DNA of 64,000 nt from contig NZ_CP048814.1 of the NCBI RefSeq assembly GCF_014217785.1, forward strand, positions 186,001 through 250,000. Direction: 5' to 3'. The notes beneath the pieces are model-generated. The model was given only the letters and a program-made list of their open reading frames with translations. It was not told the origin of the DNA and made no database searches. The position numbers and the translations under genes are program-made. This DNA comes from Rhodococcus triatomae. Its GTDB lineage: Bacteria; Actinomycetota; Actinomycetes; Mycobacteriales; Mycobacteriaceae. This document shows positions 9,652-18,604 of the stretch, in pieces; within the stretch, counting starts at the first letter, position 1, and each line of letters opens with the position of its first letter.

Positions 9652-10290
9652 GTGAGGACGGTCGCTACCAACGCTCACTCGACCCCCACCGCCGTCGAAC
9701 TCTCCCCCGCTGAGTTCCGCAGCCATCTCGACGAGGCTCTGGCGGTGTACGTCGCGGCCATGGGCTATCCGCGCGGCACCGAGTTCCATCGCGCACCCAT
9801 GTGGACCGAGCACATGCACCGCCCCGGGTGGCGATGCGTCGGTGCCTTCGATGTCGGAGCGAACCGCGGAACGGAGTCCGCACGGGAACTGGTGGGCGTC
9901 GCCTACGGCTACCACGGCGCACCCCGACAGTGGTGGTATCAGCAGGTCGGCACCGGATTGCGCCGGTCCGGGTGGAACCCGGGCCAGATTCACGGCCTGC
10001 TCGACGACTACTTCGAACTCACGGAGTTGCACGTGCGCCCCGACGCACAGGGGCAGCAGATCGGCGAGGCGCTGCTACGCCTGCTGCTGGCCGATCGTTC
10101 CGAAGGGGCCGTCCTGCTCTCGACCCCGGAGGTGAGCGGCGAGGACAACCGGGCGTGGCGGCTGTACCGCCGTTTCGGCTTCCAGGACGTCCTGCGCCAC
10201 TTCCGCTTCACGGGCGACGCCCGCCCGTTCGCCGTACTGGGGCGCGGTCTCCCGCTGCCGGGGGCCGTCGACGACGCCGCACCCCGGTAG
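9652..10290 (+). CDS. GNAT family N-acetyltransferase
   Basis: This 212-aa protein is probably a GNAT acetyltransferase of the type found at this locus in mycobacteria (Rv2170-like position). The region ELTELHVRPDAQGQQIGEAL matches GNAT motif A, with the acetyl-CoA pyrophosphate loop QGQQIG. The later EDNRAWRLYRRFGFQDV matches motif B. The substrate is unknown from sequence. The GTG at 9652 is preceded directly by AGAAAGG, which is tight, so the exact start is uncertain. It is divergent from the HEPN-like gene. The next gene, crtO-like, starts 45 bp downstream from its own leaderless promoter. Confidence 0.8.
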   Translation: MRTVATNAHSTPTAVELSPAEFRSHLDEALAVYVAAMGYPRGTEFHRAPMWTEHMHRPGWRCVGAFDVGANRGTESARELVGVAYGYHGAPRQWWYQQVGTGLRRSGWNPGQIHGLLDDYFELTELHVRPDAQGQQIGEALLRLLLADRSEGAVLLSTPEVSGEDNRAWRLYRRFGFQDVLRHFRFTGDARPFAVLGRGLPLPGAVDDAAPR

Positions 10291-10321
10291 GCCCACCGCT
10301 TCCGCAGGGGTACCGCTTCGA

Positions 10322-10327
10322 TACCGT
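10322..10327 (+). promoter_or_regulatory. -10 TACCGT of a leaderless transcript (crtO-like gene)
   Basis: TACCGT ends 7 nt before the ATG at 10335 and no ribosome-binding site is seen, so transcription probably starts at the A of the start codon. Confidence 0.65.
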
Positions 10328-10334
10328 GGGCCGT

Positions 10335-11945
10335 ATGAGCGTGAGCCGCACGACCGACGTGGTGGTGATCGGCTCCGGACACAACGCACTGGTGGCGGCC
10401 TGCTATCTGGCCGAAGCCGGGCGTGACGTCACGGTGCTCGAACGCGACACCGTCGCCGGCGGCGCGGTCTCGACCGTCGAACGATTCCCCGGCCATCAGG
10501 TGGACCGTGGGTCGTCGGCGCACATCATGATCCGGCACACCGGCATCATCGAGGAACTCGATCTCGCCGCACACGGACTGCGCTACCTCGACTGTGACCC
10601 GTGGGCATTCGCCCCGAGCCCTCCCGGCGACGAGCGCCCGGGCATCGTCTTCCACCGCAGCCTCGACGCCACCTGCCGCTCCATCGAACAGTCCTGCGGT
10701 ACCCGGGACGCGGACGCGTACCACCGCTTCGTCGACGTGTGGGGCCCACGGAGCGCACGGGTGATGCGCGCCTTCTCCGCCCCTCCGAGCGGCGGGCACC
10801 TGTTCGCCTCGTTCTGGGGGCTCGAGGCCGACGGGGGGAATCTCGATCTGTCCCGCCAATTCCTCGCCCCCGGTGACGCCCTCCTCGACGAGTACTTCGA
10901 CGACGAGCGACTCAAGGCCGCGCTCGCCTGGTTCGGCGCCCAGTCCGGGCCGCCGATGTCCGAGCCGGGAACCGCCCCGATGGTGGGGTTCGCCGCACTC
11001 ATGCACACCCTGCCGCCCGGTCGGGCCGTCGGCGGCAGCGGGGCACTGACGAGCGCACTGAGGGCGAAGCTCGCCGCCACACTCGGCCACGATGCCGTCA
11101 CGCTCGGCGACGGAGCCGTCTCGATGCGCCCGGAGGGCAGCGGCTGGGTCGTGACGACCGAGTCCGGACGCCGGCTCCGCTCGCACGCCGTGGTGGCGGG
11201 CTGCCACGTGTTGACCACCCTCGAACTCCTCGAACGCGGCGGCTACTCCCGCGAGGTGCTCGACGGTTGGCGTCGCCGGATCCGGGTCGGGCCGGGAATC
11301 GGGATGGTGCTCAGGCTCGCCACCTCCGACCTTCCGCACTATCCGAGCGCGCCGACTCCCACGGATGCGACGACGGGCCTACAACTCCTGGTCGACGACC
11401 GAGCCCGACTACGGACCGCCCACGCCGCCGCGCTCGCCGGCGAACTCCCCCCTCGTCCGGCCGTGCTGGGTATGAGCTTCAGCGGAATCGACCCGACGAT
11501 CAGCCCACCGGGTGAGCATCAGGTGACGTTGTGGTCGCAGTGGCATCCCCACCGGGTCGCGGGGCACCGGTCCTGGGCCGACCTCGGCGAATCCGAGGCC
11601 GATCGGATCGTCGCCGAGATGGATCGGTTCGCGCCGGGCTTCTCCGGATCGGTACGGCAGCGTCACGTACAGACCCCGGTGGAGATCGAACGGGAGATGG
11701 GGCTCATCGGCGGAAACGTCATGCACGTGGAGATGACGCTCGACCAGATGATGATGTGGCGGCCCGTCCCGGAACTCGCCGGGCAGCGCGTCCCCCACGC
11801 CCCGGGGCTCTACCTGACCGGCGCTTCGACCCATCCTGGCGGCGGCGTCTCCGGGGCCAGCGGGCGGAGCGCAGCACGCCTGGTCCTGGACGAGTCCCGG
11901 CTGTTGCGCCGGGCCTGGGGCCTGCTGCGCCGCCGGGGGCGCTGA
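10335..11945 (+). CDS. crtO: CrtO-type carotenoid ketolase (CrtI-like FAD oxidoreductase)
   Basis: This 536-aa flavoprotein belongs to the phytoene-desaturase superfamily. The N-terminal dinucleotide-binding fold VVVIGSGHNALVAACYLAEA is followed by GGAVSTVERFPGHQVDRGSS. The C-terminal FAD motif is GLYLTGASTHPGGGVSGASG. The segment GGNVMHVEMTLDQMMMWRP and overall wording closely match my memory of the beta-carotene ketolase CrtO of Rhodococcus erythropolis AN12, which adds keto groups to the beta ring. The other carotenoid genes lie 2-8 kb away; no cyclase is in the window. A generic NAD(P)/FAD oxidoreductase or another carotenoid desaturase is the alternative. It is read from a leaderless promoter. 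Confidence 0.75.
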   Translation: MSVSRTTDVVVIGSGHNALVAACYLAEAGRDVTVLERDTVAGGAVSTVERFPGHQVDRGSSAHIMIRHTGIIEELDLAAHGLRYLDCDPWAFAPSPPGDERPGIVFHRSLDATCRSIEQSCGTRDADAYHRFVDVWGPRSARVMRAFSAPPSGGHLFASFWGLEADGGNLDLSRQFLAPGDALLDEYFDDERLKAALAWFGAQSGPPMSEPGTAPMVGFAALMHTLPPGRAVGGSGALTSALRAKLAATLGHDAVTLGDGAVSMRPEGSGWVVTTESGRRLRSHAVVAGCHVLTTLELLERGGYSREVLDGWRRRIRVGPGIGMVLRLATSDLPHYPSAPTPTDATTGLQLLVDDRARLRTAHAAALAGELPPRPAVLGMSFSGIDPTISPPGEHQVTLWSQWHPHRVAGHRSWADLGESEADRIVAEMDRFAPGFSGSVRQRHVQTPVEIEREMGLIGGNVMHVEMTLDQMMMWRPVPELAGQRVPHAPGLYLTGASTHPGGGVSGASGRSAARLVLDESRLLRRAWGLLRRRGR

Positions 11946-12007
11946 CCCGGGTCGGATGTCATCGCTGCCGGACTTCCCGAGCCGGGCGCGTCGAATGTCA
12001 CCGGCCC

Positions 12008-12035
12008 GCAGCCGACACACTGCAGCCGACACACT
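12008..12035 (+). repeat. Perfect 14-bp tandem duplication upstream of lppM
   Basis: GCAGCCGACACACT occurs at 12008-12021 and again directly at 12022-12035, 39 bp before the lppM ATG. It could be a direct-repeat operator or a chance duplication. Confidence 0.8.
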
Positions 12036-12073
12036 GCCAGGGTTCCTCACGCGGCACCGATTCCCCTGGCACG

Positions 12074-12856
12074 ATGACGATCGTGCACCTGTCATCCCTG
12101 CTGTCCCGGTCCGCCGGCCGTGCCCCGTCCGCGGAGACGAATGCGGCGTCCCGGTCCCGCGTCCGTCGCATCGTGTCGGTGGCGACTCTCGGTCTCCTGC
12201 TCGTACCCGTACTCACCGGGTGCCTGCGCGTCCAGGTGTCGATGGGTGTCTCCGCGGACGACCGGGTGTCCGGTCAGATCGTCGCGGCCGCGGTGCCCAC
12301 GAGTGAGGACGACCTCGGACCGCAGCTGACCCCGCCGAGTTCACTCGCGGACAAGATCCGGGTACAGGAGTACCGGAAGGACGGATACGTCGGCAGCCAG
12401 GCATTCTTCTCGGATCTCACGTTCGGCGACGTCGGTCAGTTGGGGTCGATGTCGGAGCAGACCAGCGGCACCCTCCAGGTGTCCCTGCGTCGCAGCGGCG
12501 ACCTGGTGTCCCTCGAGGCGCGGGCCGACCTGGAGAACGTCCCGAGTCAGGGCTCGGACGTCCAGTTCACGATCGCGTTCCCCACCCGCGTGGCCACCAC
12601 GAACGGAAATCGCGAGGGCGATTCCATCGTCTCGTGGCGGCTCCCGCCCGGGGAGGTCAGCACGCTGCGCGCGCAGGTGCGCTATCCCGATCCCAGCACC
12701 AGGAGCTTCGCCGGGTGGGCGGGCATCGTCGGAGGAATCAGTCTCGGTGTGGCCGTCGTCGTCGGCGCCCTGGCCTGGATGGCCCGCAGCCGCGAACTCC
12801 GCGTCGGCAGTGGCCGGAGCCACGACGGCGGCGGCAACCACGACGCAGGAGACTGA
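12074..12856 (+). CDS. lppM: LppM-like lipoprotein
   Basis: This is a 260-aa predicted lipoprotein. A basic N-terminal region and hydrophobic segment end in the lipobox LTGC (Cys50). The LppM beta domain (CLRVQVSMGVSADDRVSGQI onward) follows, and a C-terminal transmembrane helix (about residues 218-240) precedes a short charged tail. Mycobacterial LppM sits at the same place between the GNAT gene and metF and is linked to lipoglycan metabolism and phagosome blocking. The signal region is long, so a start further in is possible, but the ATG at 12074 is the best one visible. No strong ribosome-binding site precedes it. Confidence 0.85.
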   Translation: MTIVHLSSLLSRSAGRAPSAETNAASRSRVRRIVSVATLGLLLVPVLTGCLRVQVSMGVSADDRVSGQIVAAAVPTSEDDLGPQLTPPSSLADKIRVQEYRKDGYVGSQAFFSDLTFGDVGQLGSMSEQTSGTLQVSLRRSGDLVSLEARADLENVPSQGSDVQFTIAFPTRVATTNGNREGDSIVSWRLPPGEVSTLRAQVRYPDPSTRSFAGWAGIVGGISLGVAVVVGALAWMARSRELRVGSGRSHDGGGNHDAGD

Positions 12857-12883
12857 GGCCGGCGCCGAACCCGCGAGCGAGCC

Positions 12884-13897
12884 TCAGCTCACCGCGCGCG
12901 CAGGAACCTCGGGCACCGACCCGGCCGGCACCGCCGAACCGATCTTGTCGCCCAGCCTCTCCAGGACCTCGGCGGTCGCCCGCGCGAAGTTGAGCGTGAT
13001 GAAGTGCAGCCCCGGCGCTCCCTCGGCGACCAGCCGCTCGCACATCTCGGTGGCCATGTCGATGCCGATCTCGCGGACCGCGGCGCGGTTCTCCTCCGGG
13101 CCGTCGCCGGCAGCGTTCGCCAGCCGGCGCTCGAGATCCGGCGGCAGGCTCGAACCGGAGAGTTCCACCATCCGCCGGACCGAGCGCAGCGAGGTGATCG
13201 GCATGATCTCGGGAATGATCGGCTTCGCGCCCTCGATCGGGTCGAATGCGGCGACCCGATCGCGGAGCCGCAGGTACTGCTCGACGTCGAAGAACATCTG
13301 GGTGATCGAGTACTCAGCGCCCGCACGGAGCTTGGACACCAGGTACCTGGTGTCGTGGGCGAGGTCGGGGGCGCGATAGTGCCCTTCCGGGAACGACGCG
13401 ACGCCGACGTGGAAGTCGCCGAGGTCGCGGACCAGCCGAACGAGATCCTCGGCGTACTCGACACCGTCGGGATGCTTGACCCACTCCCCGAGCGGATCGC
13501 CCGGTGGGTCACCCCGCAGGACCAGGATGTTGCTGATGCCGCGGTCGGCATAGGCGCCGACCATCGAACGCAGTTCGTCCACGCTGTGTGAGACCGCCGT
13601 GAGGTGCGCGACGGGAAGGAGGGTCGTCTCCTCGGCGAGATCACCGGTGACCCGGACCGTGCGATCGCGGGTGGATCCTCCGGCGCCGTAGGTCATCGAC
13701 ACGAAGGACGGGCCGAGCCGCTCGAACACCCGGACGGCGCGCCAGAGCCGAGCCTCGGCCGCCTCGTCCCGAGGCGGTGAGAACTCCACGGAGAACGGCA
13801 CCCGGCCGCTGTCGCGTGTGCGCAGTCGGTCGATCACGGAGGGCGTGCTGGTGACCCATCCGTCGCTGGCCCGTCCCCTGACGGCATCGAAATTCAC
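12884..13897 (-). CDS. metF: 5,10-methylenetetrahydrofolate reductase
   Basis: This is a 337-aa flavin-dependent TIM-barrel enzyme that makes 5-methyl-THF for methionine synthesis. Family features are FSVEFSPPRDEAAEARLW, VSMTYGAGGSTRDRT (the folate and flavin region), HLTAVSHSVDEL and ILVLRGDPPGDP. The C-terminal half contains the EIMPITSLRSVRRM stretch. It sits at the position of mycobacterial Rv2172c, divergent from idsA2. The GTG at 13897 follows TATGCT-N6, which suggests a leaderless mRNA, although GGAGGG in the spacer could also serve a longer transcript. Confidence 0.9.
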   Translation of the reverse strand: MNFDAVRGRASDGWVTSTPSVIDRLRTRDSGRVPFSVEFSPPRDEAAEARLWRAVRVFERLGPSFVSMTYGAGGSTRDRTVRVTGDLAEETTLLPVAHLTAVSHSVDELRSMVGAYADRGISNILVLRGDPPGDPLGEWVKHPDGVEYAEDLVRLVRDLGDFHVGVASFPEGHYRAPDLAHDTRYLVSKLRAGAEYSITQMFFDVEQYLRLRDRVAAFDPIEGAKPIIPEIMPITSLRSVRRMVELSGSSLPPDLERRLANAAGDGPEENRAAVREIGIDMATEMCERLVAEGAPGLHFITLNFARATAEVLERLGDKIGSAVPAGSVPEVPARAVS

Positions 13898-13903
13898 CCC
13901 TCC

Positions 13904-13909
13904 AGCATA
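13904..13909 (-). promoter_or_regulatory. -10 TATGCT of a leaderless transcript (metF)
   Basis: TATGCT ends 6 nt before the GTG at 13897. The 92-bp divergent region also holds TATGGT (13989-13994, plus strand), a likely -10 for idsA2. Confidence 0.6.
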
Positions 13910-14097
13910 GATTTACGGAGCCGGCACGGCGGAACTGCCTCGTTTTCCCGGGTTCCGGCCCACCCCGGAGCGCCCGGCCTCGCCGCACTATGGTGAAGGT
14001 GTTCACGGACCACGGTGTCGTCGTTCGCGCCCACACCGGTTCCATCCGGATCGCCCGTTCGGTCCGATCCCGCCCTCGAATCGCACCGGAGGCCACC

Positions 14098-15177
14098 CTG
14101 TCCGCAGCATCCAACCCGGTCGTGCCCCGGGTCGAGTCCACGCTCCGCGACTTCTTCGCCGGGCGAGCCGGGCTCGTCGACGAGATCGGCGGAGGGTACC
14201 GGGAGGCGGTCTCCACGCTCGAGCGCTTCGTCCTGCGTGGCGGAAAGCGGGTGCGTCCGTCCTTCGCCTGGACCGGATGGCTCGGCGCGGGCGGCGACCC
14301 GGACGCGCCCGAGGCCGACGCCGTGATGCGGGTGTGCTCCGCCCTCGAACTCGTCCAGGCGTGCGCCCTGGTCCACGACGACATCATCGACGCCTCCACC
14401 ACCCGTCGGGGCCACCCGACCGTGCATGTCGCGTTCGCCGAGGAGCACCGCGCGGCGGGCTGGAGCGGCGATCCCGGTCGTTTCGGAGAGGCCGTCGCCA
14501 TCCTGCTCGGCGACCTCGCCCTCGCCTGGGCCGACGACATGGTCCGCGAGTCCGGGATCGATCCCGCGGCCGCTGCCCGCATCGCCCCGGTGTGGTCCGG
14601 GATGCGCACGGAGGTTCTCGGCGGCCAGTTCCTCGACATCTGCAACGAGGCGAGCGCCGACGAGTCGGTGGAGGCGGCGATGCGGGTGAACCGGTTCAAG
14701 ACCGCCGCATACACGATCGAACGCCCGCTACACCTCGGTGCCGCACTGGCCGGGGCGGACGAGACGATCGTCGGCGCCTATCGGCGTTTCGGTACCGACG
14801 TCGGAATCGCCTTCCAACTGCGCGACGACCTGCTCGGCGTGTTCGGCGACCCCGAGGTCACCGGCAAGCCGTCGGGCGACGACCTGCGCGCGGGCAAGCG
14901 CACCGTCCTGTTCGCGCTCGCTCTGGAGCGGGCCGATCGCGACGATCCCGCCGCCGCGGAGTTCCTGCGCTCGCGCATCGGCTCCGACCTGTCCGAGTCC
15001 GATGTCGACGAGGTACGCGAGATCATCGTCCGGGTCGGCGCCGTGTCCGAGGTCGAGCAGCGGATCACCGAGTTGGCGGCATCGGCACTCACCGCCCTCG
15101 AGGACAGCGGTGTCACCGACCGCGGCCGGGAGGCGCTCGCGGCGATGGCCACCACCGCCACCGAGCGGACGGCCTGA
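14098..15177 (+). CDS. idsA2: Geranylgeranyl-type polyprenyl diphosphate synthase (IdsA2/CrtE)
   Basis: This trans-prenyltransferase condenses IPP with allylic diphosphates, probably to GGPP, the precursor for CrtB two genes on. It has the first Asp-rich motif VHDDIIDAS, the GGKRVRP substrate loop, and the second motif [13 protein letters not shown]. Start: an ATG at 13990 overlaps the -10-like TATGGT and has no ribosome-binding site. GGAGG (14088-14092) sits 5 nt before a CTG at 14098, giving 359 aa, close to the roughly 350 aa of mycobacterial IdsA2. I therefore place the start at this unusual CTG, with low certainty (alternatives 13990 and GTG 14122). crtI follows after 7 bp. Confidence 0.88.
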   Translation: MSAASNPVVPRVESTLRDFFAGRAGLVDEIGGGYREAVSTLERFVLRGGKRVRPSFAWTGWLGAGGDPDAPEADAVMRVCSALELVQACALVHDDIIDASTTRRGHPTVHVAFAEEHRAAGWSGDPGRFGEAVAILLGDLALAWADDMVRESGIDPAAAARIAPVWSGMRTEVLGGQFLDICNEASADESVEAAMRVNRFKTAAYTIERPLHLGAALAGADETIVGAYRRFGTDVGIAFQLRDDLLGVFGDPEVTGKPSGDDLRAGKRTVLFALALERADRDDPAAAEFLRSRIGSDLSESDVDEVREIIVRVGAVSEVEQRITELAASALTALEDSGVTDRGREALAAMATTATERTA

Positions 15178-15184
15178 TCGCACG

Positions 15185-16747
15185 ATGAGTCCCCTTCGCC
15201 GAGTGTCCGGGCCCACCGACCACGTCGTGATCGTGGGCGCAGGCCTCGCCGGCCTGTCGGCCGCGCTGCACCTGCTCGGCAGTGGCCGGAAGGTCACCGT
15301 CGTCGAGGCGGAGTCCGCGCCGGGAGGCCGGGTCGGCACCTATCGAGGCCCGGGCTACGAGATCGACAACGGAGCGACGGTGCTGACCATGCCGGAACTG
15401 GTCGGAGATGCACTGGCCGCTGTCGGTGCCAGCGCGGTGGGCACCGTCCCCGCACTGGAGATCCAGCGCCTCTCCCCCGCGTATCACGCACGGTTCGCCG
15501 ACGGGACGTCCCTCGACGTCCACTCCGACGCCGATCGGATGGTCGCCGAGGTCACGCGCCTGTGTGGGCCGGCCGAGGCCGAGCGTTACCTGCGTCTGCG
15601 GCGCTGGCTCGGCGAGATCTTCGACGCCGAGTTCGATCGGTTCATGGCATCGGACTTCGACTCCCCGCTCGACCTGGTCTCCTCGGCCGCTGCCCGGCGC
15701 GACCTCGCGACTCTCGTCCGGCTGGGTGGCTTCGGCCGGCTGGGCCGCCGCGTCGACGCCACCCTGGAGGACCCTCGCCTGCGCCGGATCTTCACGTTCC
15801 AGGCCCTCTACGCCGGCGTACCGCCCAGGTCGGCGCTCGGGGTCTACGGAGCGATCGCACACATGGACACCACGCTCGGGGTCTACTTTCCCCGCGGAGG
15901 TATGCGCACGGTGGCGCTGGCGATGGCGGATGCGTTCACACGGGCCGGTGGCACGATGCGGCTCGGCCACCGGGTGTCGTCCGTCACCCGGTCCGGCCCG
16001 CGCGCGAGCGCCGTCGTCCTCGACGACGGTTCCGAGCTCGACTGCGACGCCCTCGTACTCACTCCCGACGCGGCAGTGGTGGAGCACCTGCTGCCCGAGG
16101 CGAGGCGGCGGGTCCGCCCCCGCAGGTCCCCGTCCGCGGTGGTGCTGCACGGAACCGTACCGTCGTCGGTGGCGGCCCGGTGGCCCGCCCGCCGGCATCA
16201 CACCATCGACTTCGGTGCCGCGTGGGAACAGACGTTCGCGGAGATCACGGCGCGACGCGGGCAGGGTGCCCTGATGAGCGACCCGTCCCTGCTGATCACG
16301 CGTCCCTCGGTGACCGATCCGGCACTGGCCGTGCGGCGCGACGACGATCCGGACACTCCCGCCGAGCCGCTCTCGGTGCTCGCCCCGTGCCCGAACCTGG
16401 ACAGCGCCCCGCTCGACTGGCCGACGCTCGGCGGCCCCTACGCGAGTGAGATTCTCGCCACTCTGGAGGGCCGCGGATACACCGGCATCGCCGATGCGTT
16501 CCGCATCGATCGGATGGACACGCCGCACACCTGGCAGGAGCAGGGGATGGCCGCGGGCAGCCCGTTCGCCGATGCCCACATATTCCGACAAACCGGGCCT
16601 TTTCGCCGCTCGAACCTGGTGCGTGCGTTCGACAACGTCGTCCTCGCGGGGTCGAGTACGGTGCCGGGCGTGGGCGTCCCCAGTGTGCTGCTCTCCGGAC
16701 GACTCGCCGCGGAGCGGATCGCCGGGACCCGGCAATCGTCGGGGTGA
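15185..16747 (+). CDS. crtI: CrtI-like phytoene desaturase
   Basis: This 520-aa FAD enzyme introduces double bonds into phytoene to give coloured carotenes. The N-terminal fold reads [19 protein letters not shown] with the following [15 protein letters not shown]. The C-terminus has the bacterial phytoene-dehydrogenase-type signature [20 protein letters not shown] and a final AAERI helix. It lies 7 bp after idsA2, so both are probably one transcript, with crtB further along the same strand beyond mptA. Distinguishing a CrtI desaturase from a CrtN or diapophytoene enzyme needs alignment, but with CrtE and CrtB present CrtI is the natural reading. Confidence 0.86.
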   Translation: MSPLRRVSGPTDHVVIVGAGLAGLSAALHLLGSGRKVTVVEAESAPGGRVGTYRGPGYEIDNGATVLTMPELVGDALAAVGASAVGTVPALEIQRLSPAYHARFADGTSLDVHSDADRMVAEVTRLCGPAEAERYLRLRRWLGEIFDAEFDRFMASDFDSPLDLVSSAAARRDLATLVRLGGFGRLGRRVDATLEDPRLRRIFTFQALYAGVPPRSALGVYGAIAHMDTTLGVYFPRGGMRTVALAMADAFTRAGGTMRLGHRVSSVTRSGPRASAVVLDDGSELDCDALVLTPDAAVVEHLLPEARRRVRPRRSPSAVVLHGTVPSSVAARWPARRHHTIDFGAAWEQTFAEITARRGQGALMSDPSLLITRPSVTDPALAVRRDDDPDTPAEPLSVLAPCPNLDSAPLDWPTLGGPYASEILATLEGRGYTGIADAFRIDRMDTPHTWQEQGMAAGSPFADAHIFRQTGPFRRSNLVRAFDNVVLAGSSTVPGVGVPSVLLSGRLAAERIAGTRQSSG

Positions 16748-16805
16748 CAGGGGGCGCGGACACCGCGCGGACGACACACGTGACGGAGTCCGCGGCCGGA
16801 CCCAC

Positions 16806-16811
16806 TAAACT
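16806..16811 (+). promoter_or_regulatory. Candidate -10 (TAAACT) for mptA-crtB
   Basis: TAAACT lies 110 bp before the mptA start in the 174-bp crtI-mptA gap. TGACGG (16781-16786) is a weak -35 with a long 19-nt spacer. Confidence 0.4.
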
Positions 16812-16921
16812 GTGTCCGTTCCGTACCGAACGCAACGGCTCACAGCACCGACCACCCGTCACGTCGCCAGCCCACGACTTCGACGCCGACCACTCTGATC
16901 CCGGGGGAGGAATCTTCACTC

Positions 16922-18598
16922 ATGGCGCCCTCAACCGGTGAAGTCACCGTGTCCGACGGCCTGCGACGCACCACCCGTTCGCTCGCGGACTTCCTGCGCA
17001 GTCCGGAGGGTCACGCGGCGCTGCTGGGTGTCGCCGGAGCGGCGATGATCACCTTCGGCGGGTTCGGCGCCGGGAGCGTGCGGCGACAGGATCCACTGCT
17101 CGAGGATCTCTACCTGTCCTGGCTGCGCTTCGGCCACGGCCAGATCCTCTCCACGGTGATCGTCTGGACCGGTGTGATCGCGATGATCGCGGCCTGGGTC
17201 CGTCTCGGCCGGGCCACCCTGGACGGGCGCGTGAGCCTGCGCAAGCTCGGGTGGATCGTGCCGGCGTGGACGGCTCCGCTCCTGCTGGCGGTGCCGATGT
17301 TCAGCCGGGACGCGTACTCCTACCTGGCCCAGGGCGCGTTGCTGCGGGACGGATTCGATCCGTACGCCGTCGGCCCCGTCGTGAGCCCCGGCATCCTGCT
17401 CGACAACGTCAGCAACGTCTGGACCACCACGACCGCGCCCTACGGGCCGCTGTTCCTGCTGCTCGGCCAGGGCATCACGACCGTGACCGGCGACGACGTC
17501 GTCGCCGGAACGATGCTGCTGCGCCTGACCATGCTTCCCGGACTGGCCCTGACGATGTGGGCCGTACCCCGCCTCGCCCGCCATCTCGGCGGGAACCCGG
17601 CGATAGCCCTGTGGCTCGCGGTCCTCAATCCCCTCGTACTGGTCCACCTGATCGGCGGCGTGCACAACGAGGCCCTCATGGTGGGTCTCATGTCGGCCGG
17701 CGTCGTGCTCGTCCTCGACCGCAGACACGTCGCGGGGATCTCGCTCGTCGCGGTCGCGGTGGCGATCAAGGCGACCGCGGGCGCAGCGCTGCCGTTCATG
17801 GTGTGGATCTGGATGATCCACGAACGTGAGCGCGCCGTGGCGGAAGGACGGACGCCTGCTTCCCCGATCGCGCTGTTCGCCAAGACCGCGGGCGCGGGCG
17901 TCGCCTTGTTCGTCGCGATCTTCGGGGCGGTGTCCTTCGCCGCGGGGGTCGGGCTGGGCTGGATGACCGCGCTGTCCGGTTCGGCGAAGATCATCAACTG
18001 GCTGTCGTTGCCGACGATCCTCGCTCACTTCGTCACCGTGGGCACCTCGTGGTTCGCCGACCTGCGTCTGGCGTCGGTGCTCGAGGTGACCCGGATGATC
18101 TGTGCGATCGCGCTGGTGGTGATCGTGGTCGCCGCGTGGTGGCGATTCCGCAAAACCGAGCGCGACGCCGTGCTCGGCATCCTCGTGGTGCTGGTGGCCA
18201 TCGTGGTGCTCTCCCCCGCTGCCCTGCCCTGGTACTACTCGTGGCCGCTCGCGATCGCCGCCGGTTTCGCACTGTCGACCCGGACCCTGATGGTGCTGGT
18301 CGGGTTGTCCACCTGGCTCATGCTGGTCTTCCAGCCGGACGGATCGATCGGGCTCTACACCTTCCCGCACGTACTGGCGGCCACGTTCGCCGCGGTCGTG
18401 GCGGCACTCTCGCTCCGCACCGTCGATCCGCTGCGGCTGCGCGCGTCACGTCCCTCCGGGGACGAGCGGGGCGTCTCGGCGCCCACAGCGCCCACAGCGC
18501 CCACAGGGGCCGCGCACGACGAGTCGACGGATCGTTCGTCCACGGACGTGTCCGCCGCACCGGCGCCGTCCACACCGGCCCCGTCCAACTCCGTGTGA
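16922..18598 (+). CDS. mptA: MptA, polyprenol-phosphomannose-dependent alpha-1,6-mannosyltransferase
   Basis: This is a 558-aa polytopic membrane glycosyltransferase of the GT-C class that extends the alpha-1,6-mannan core of lipomannan and lipoarabinomannan. About a dozen hydrophobic helices are visible. The first outer loop has MFSRDAYSYLAQGALLRDGF, with the acidic RDAY motif expected of GT-C enzymes, and DPYAVGP after it. The ATG at 16922 has GGGGGAGG upstream. The C-terminal tail is Pro/Ala/Thr-rich with a 9-bp triplet repeat. Mycobacterial mptA (Rv2174) directly follows idsA2; here crtI is inserted before it and crtB follows 6 bp after its stop. Confidence 0.92.
   Translation: MAPSTGEVTVSDGLRRTTRSLADFLRSPEGHAALLGVAGAAMITFGGFGAGSVRRQDPLLEDLYLSWLRFGHGQILSTVIVWTGVIAMIAAWVRLGRATLDGRVSLRKLGWIVPAWTAPLLLAVPMFSRDAYSYLAQGALLRDGFDPYAVGPVVSPGILLDNVSNVWTTTTAPYGPLFLLLGQGITTVTGDDVVAGTMLLRLTMLPGLALTMWAVPRLARHLGGNPAIALWLAVLNPLVLVHLIGGVHNEALMVGLMSAGVVLVLDRRHVAGISLVAVAVAIKATAGAALPFMVWIWMIHERERAVAEGRTPASPIALFAKTAGAGVALFVAIFGAVSFAAGVGLGWMTALSGSAKIINWLSLPTILAHFVTVGTSWFADLRLASVLEVTRMICAIALVVIVVAAWWRFRKTERDAVLGILVVLVAIVVLSPAALPWYYSWPLAIAAGFALSTRTLMVLVGLSTWLMLVFQPDGSIGLYTFPHVLAATFAAVVAALSLRTVDPLRLRASRPSGDERGVSAPTAPTAPTGAAHDESTDRSSTDVSAAPAPSTPAPSNSV
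18481..18507 (+). repeat. Three 9-bp tandem repeats near the mptA 3' end
   Basis: GCCCACAGC is repeated at 18481 and 18490, with a variant at 18499, encoding Ala-Pro-Thr three times in the cytoplasmic tail. Confidence 0.8.
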
Positions 18599-18604
18599 CG
18601 AGCG

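Noticed and set aside
13990-14097. 36-residue N-terminal extension of the GGPP synthase from ATG 13990
   Set aside because: The ATG overlaps a -10-like TATGGT, lacks a ribosome-binding site, and the extension is Arg/Val-rich and unlike the family.
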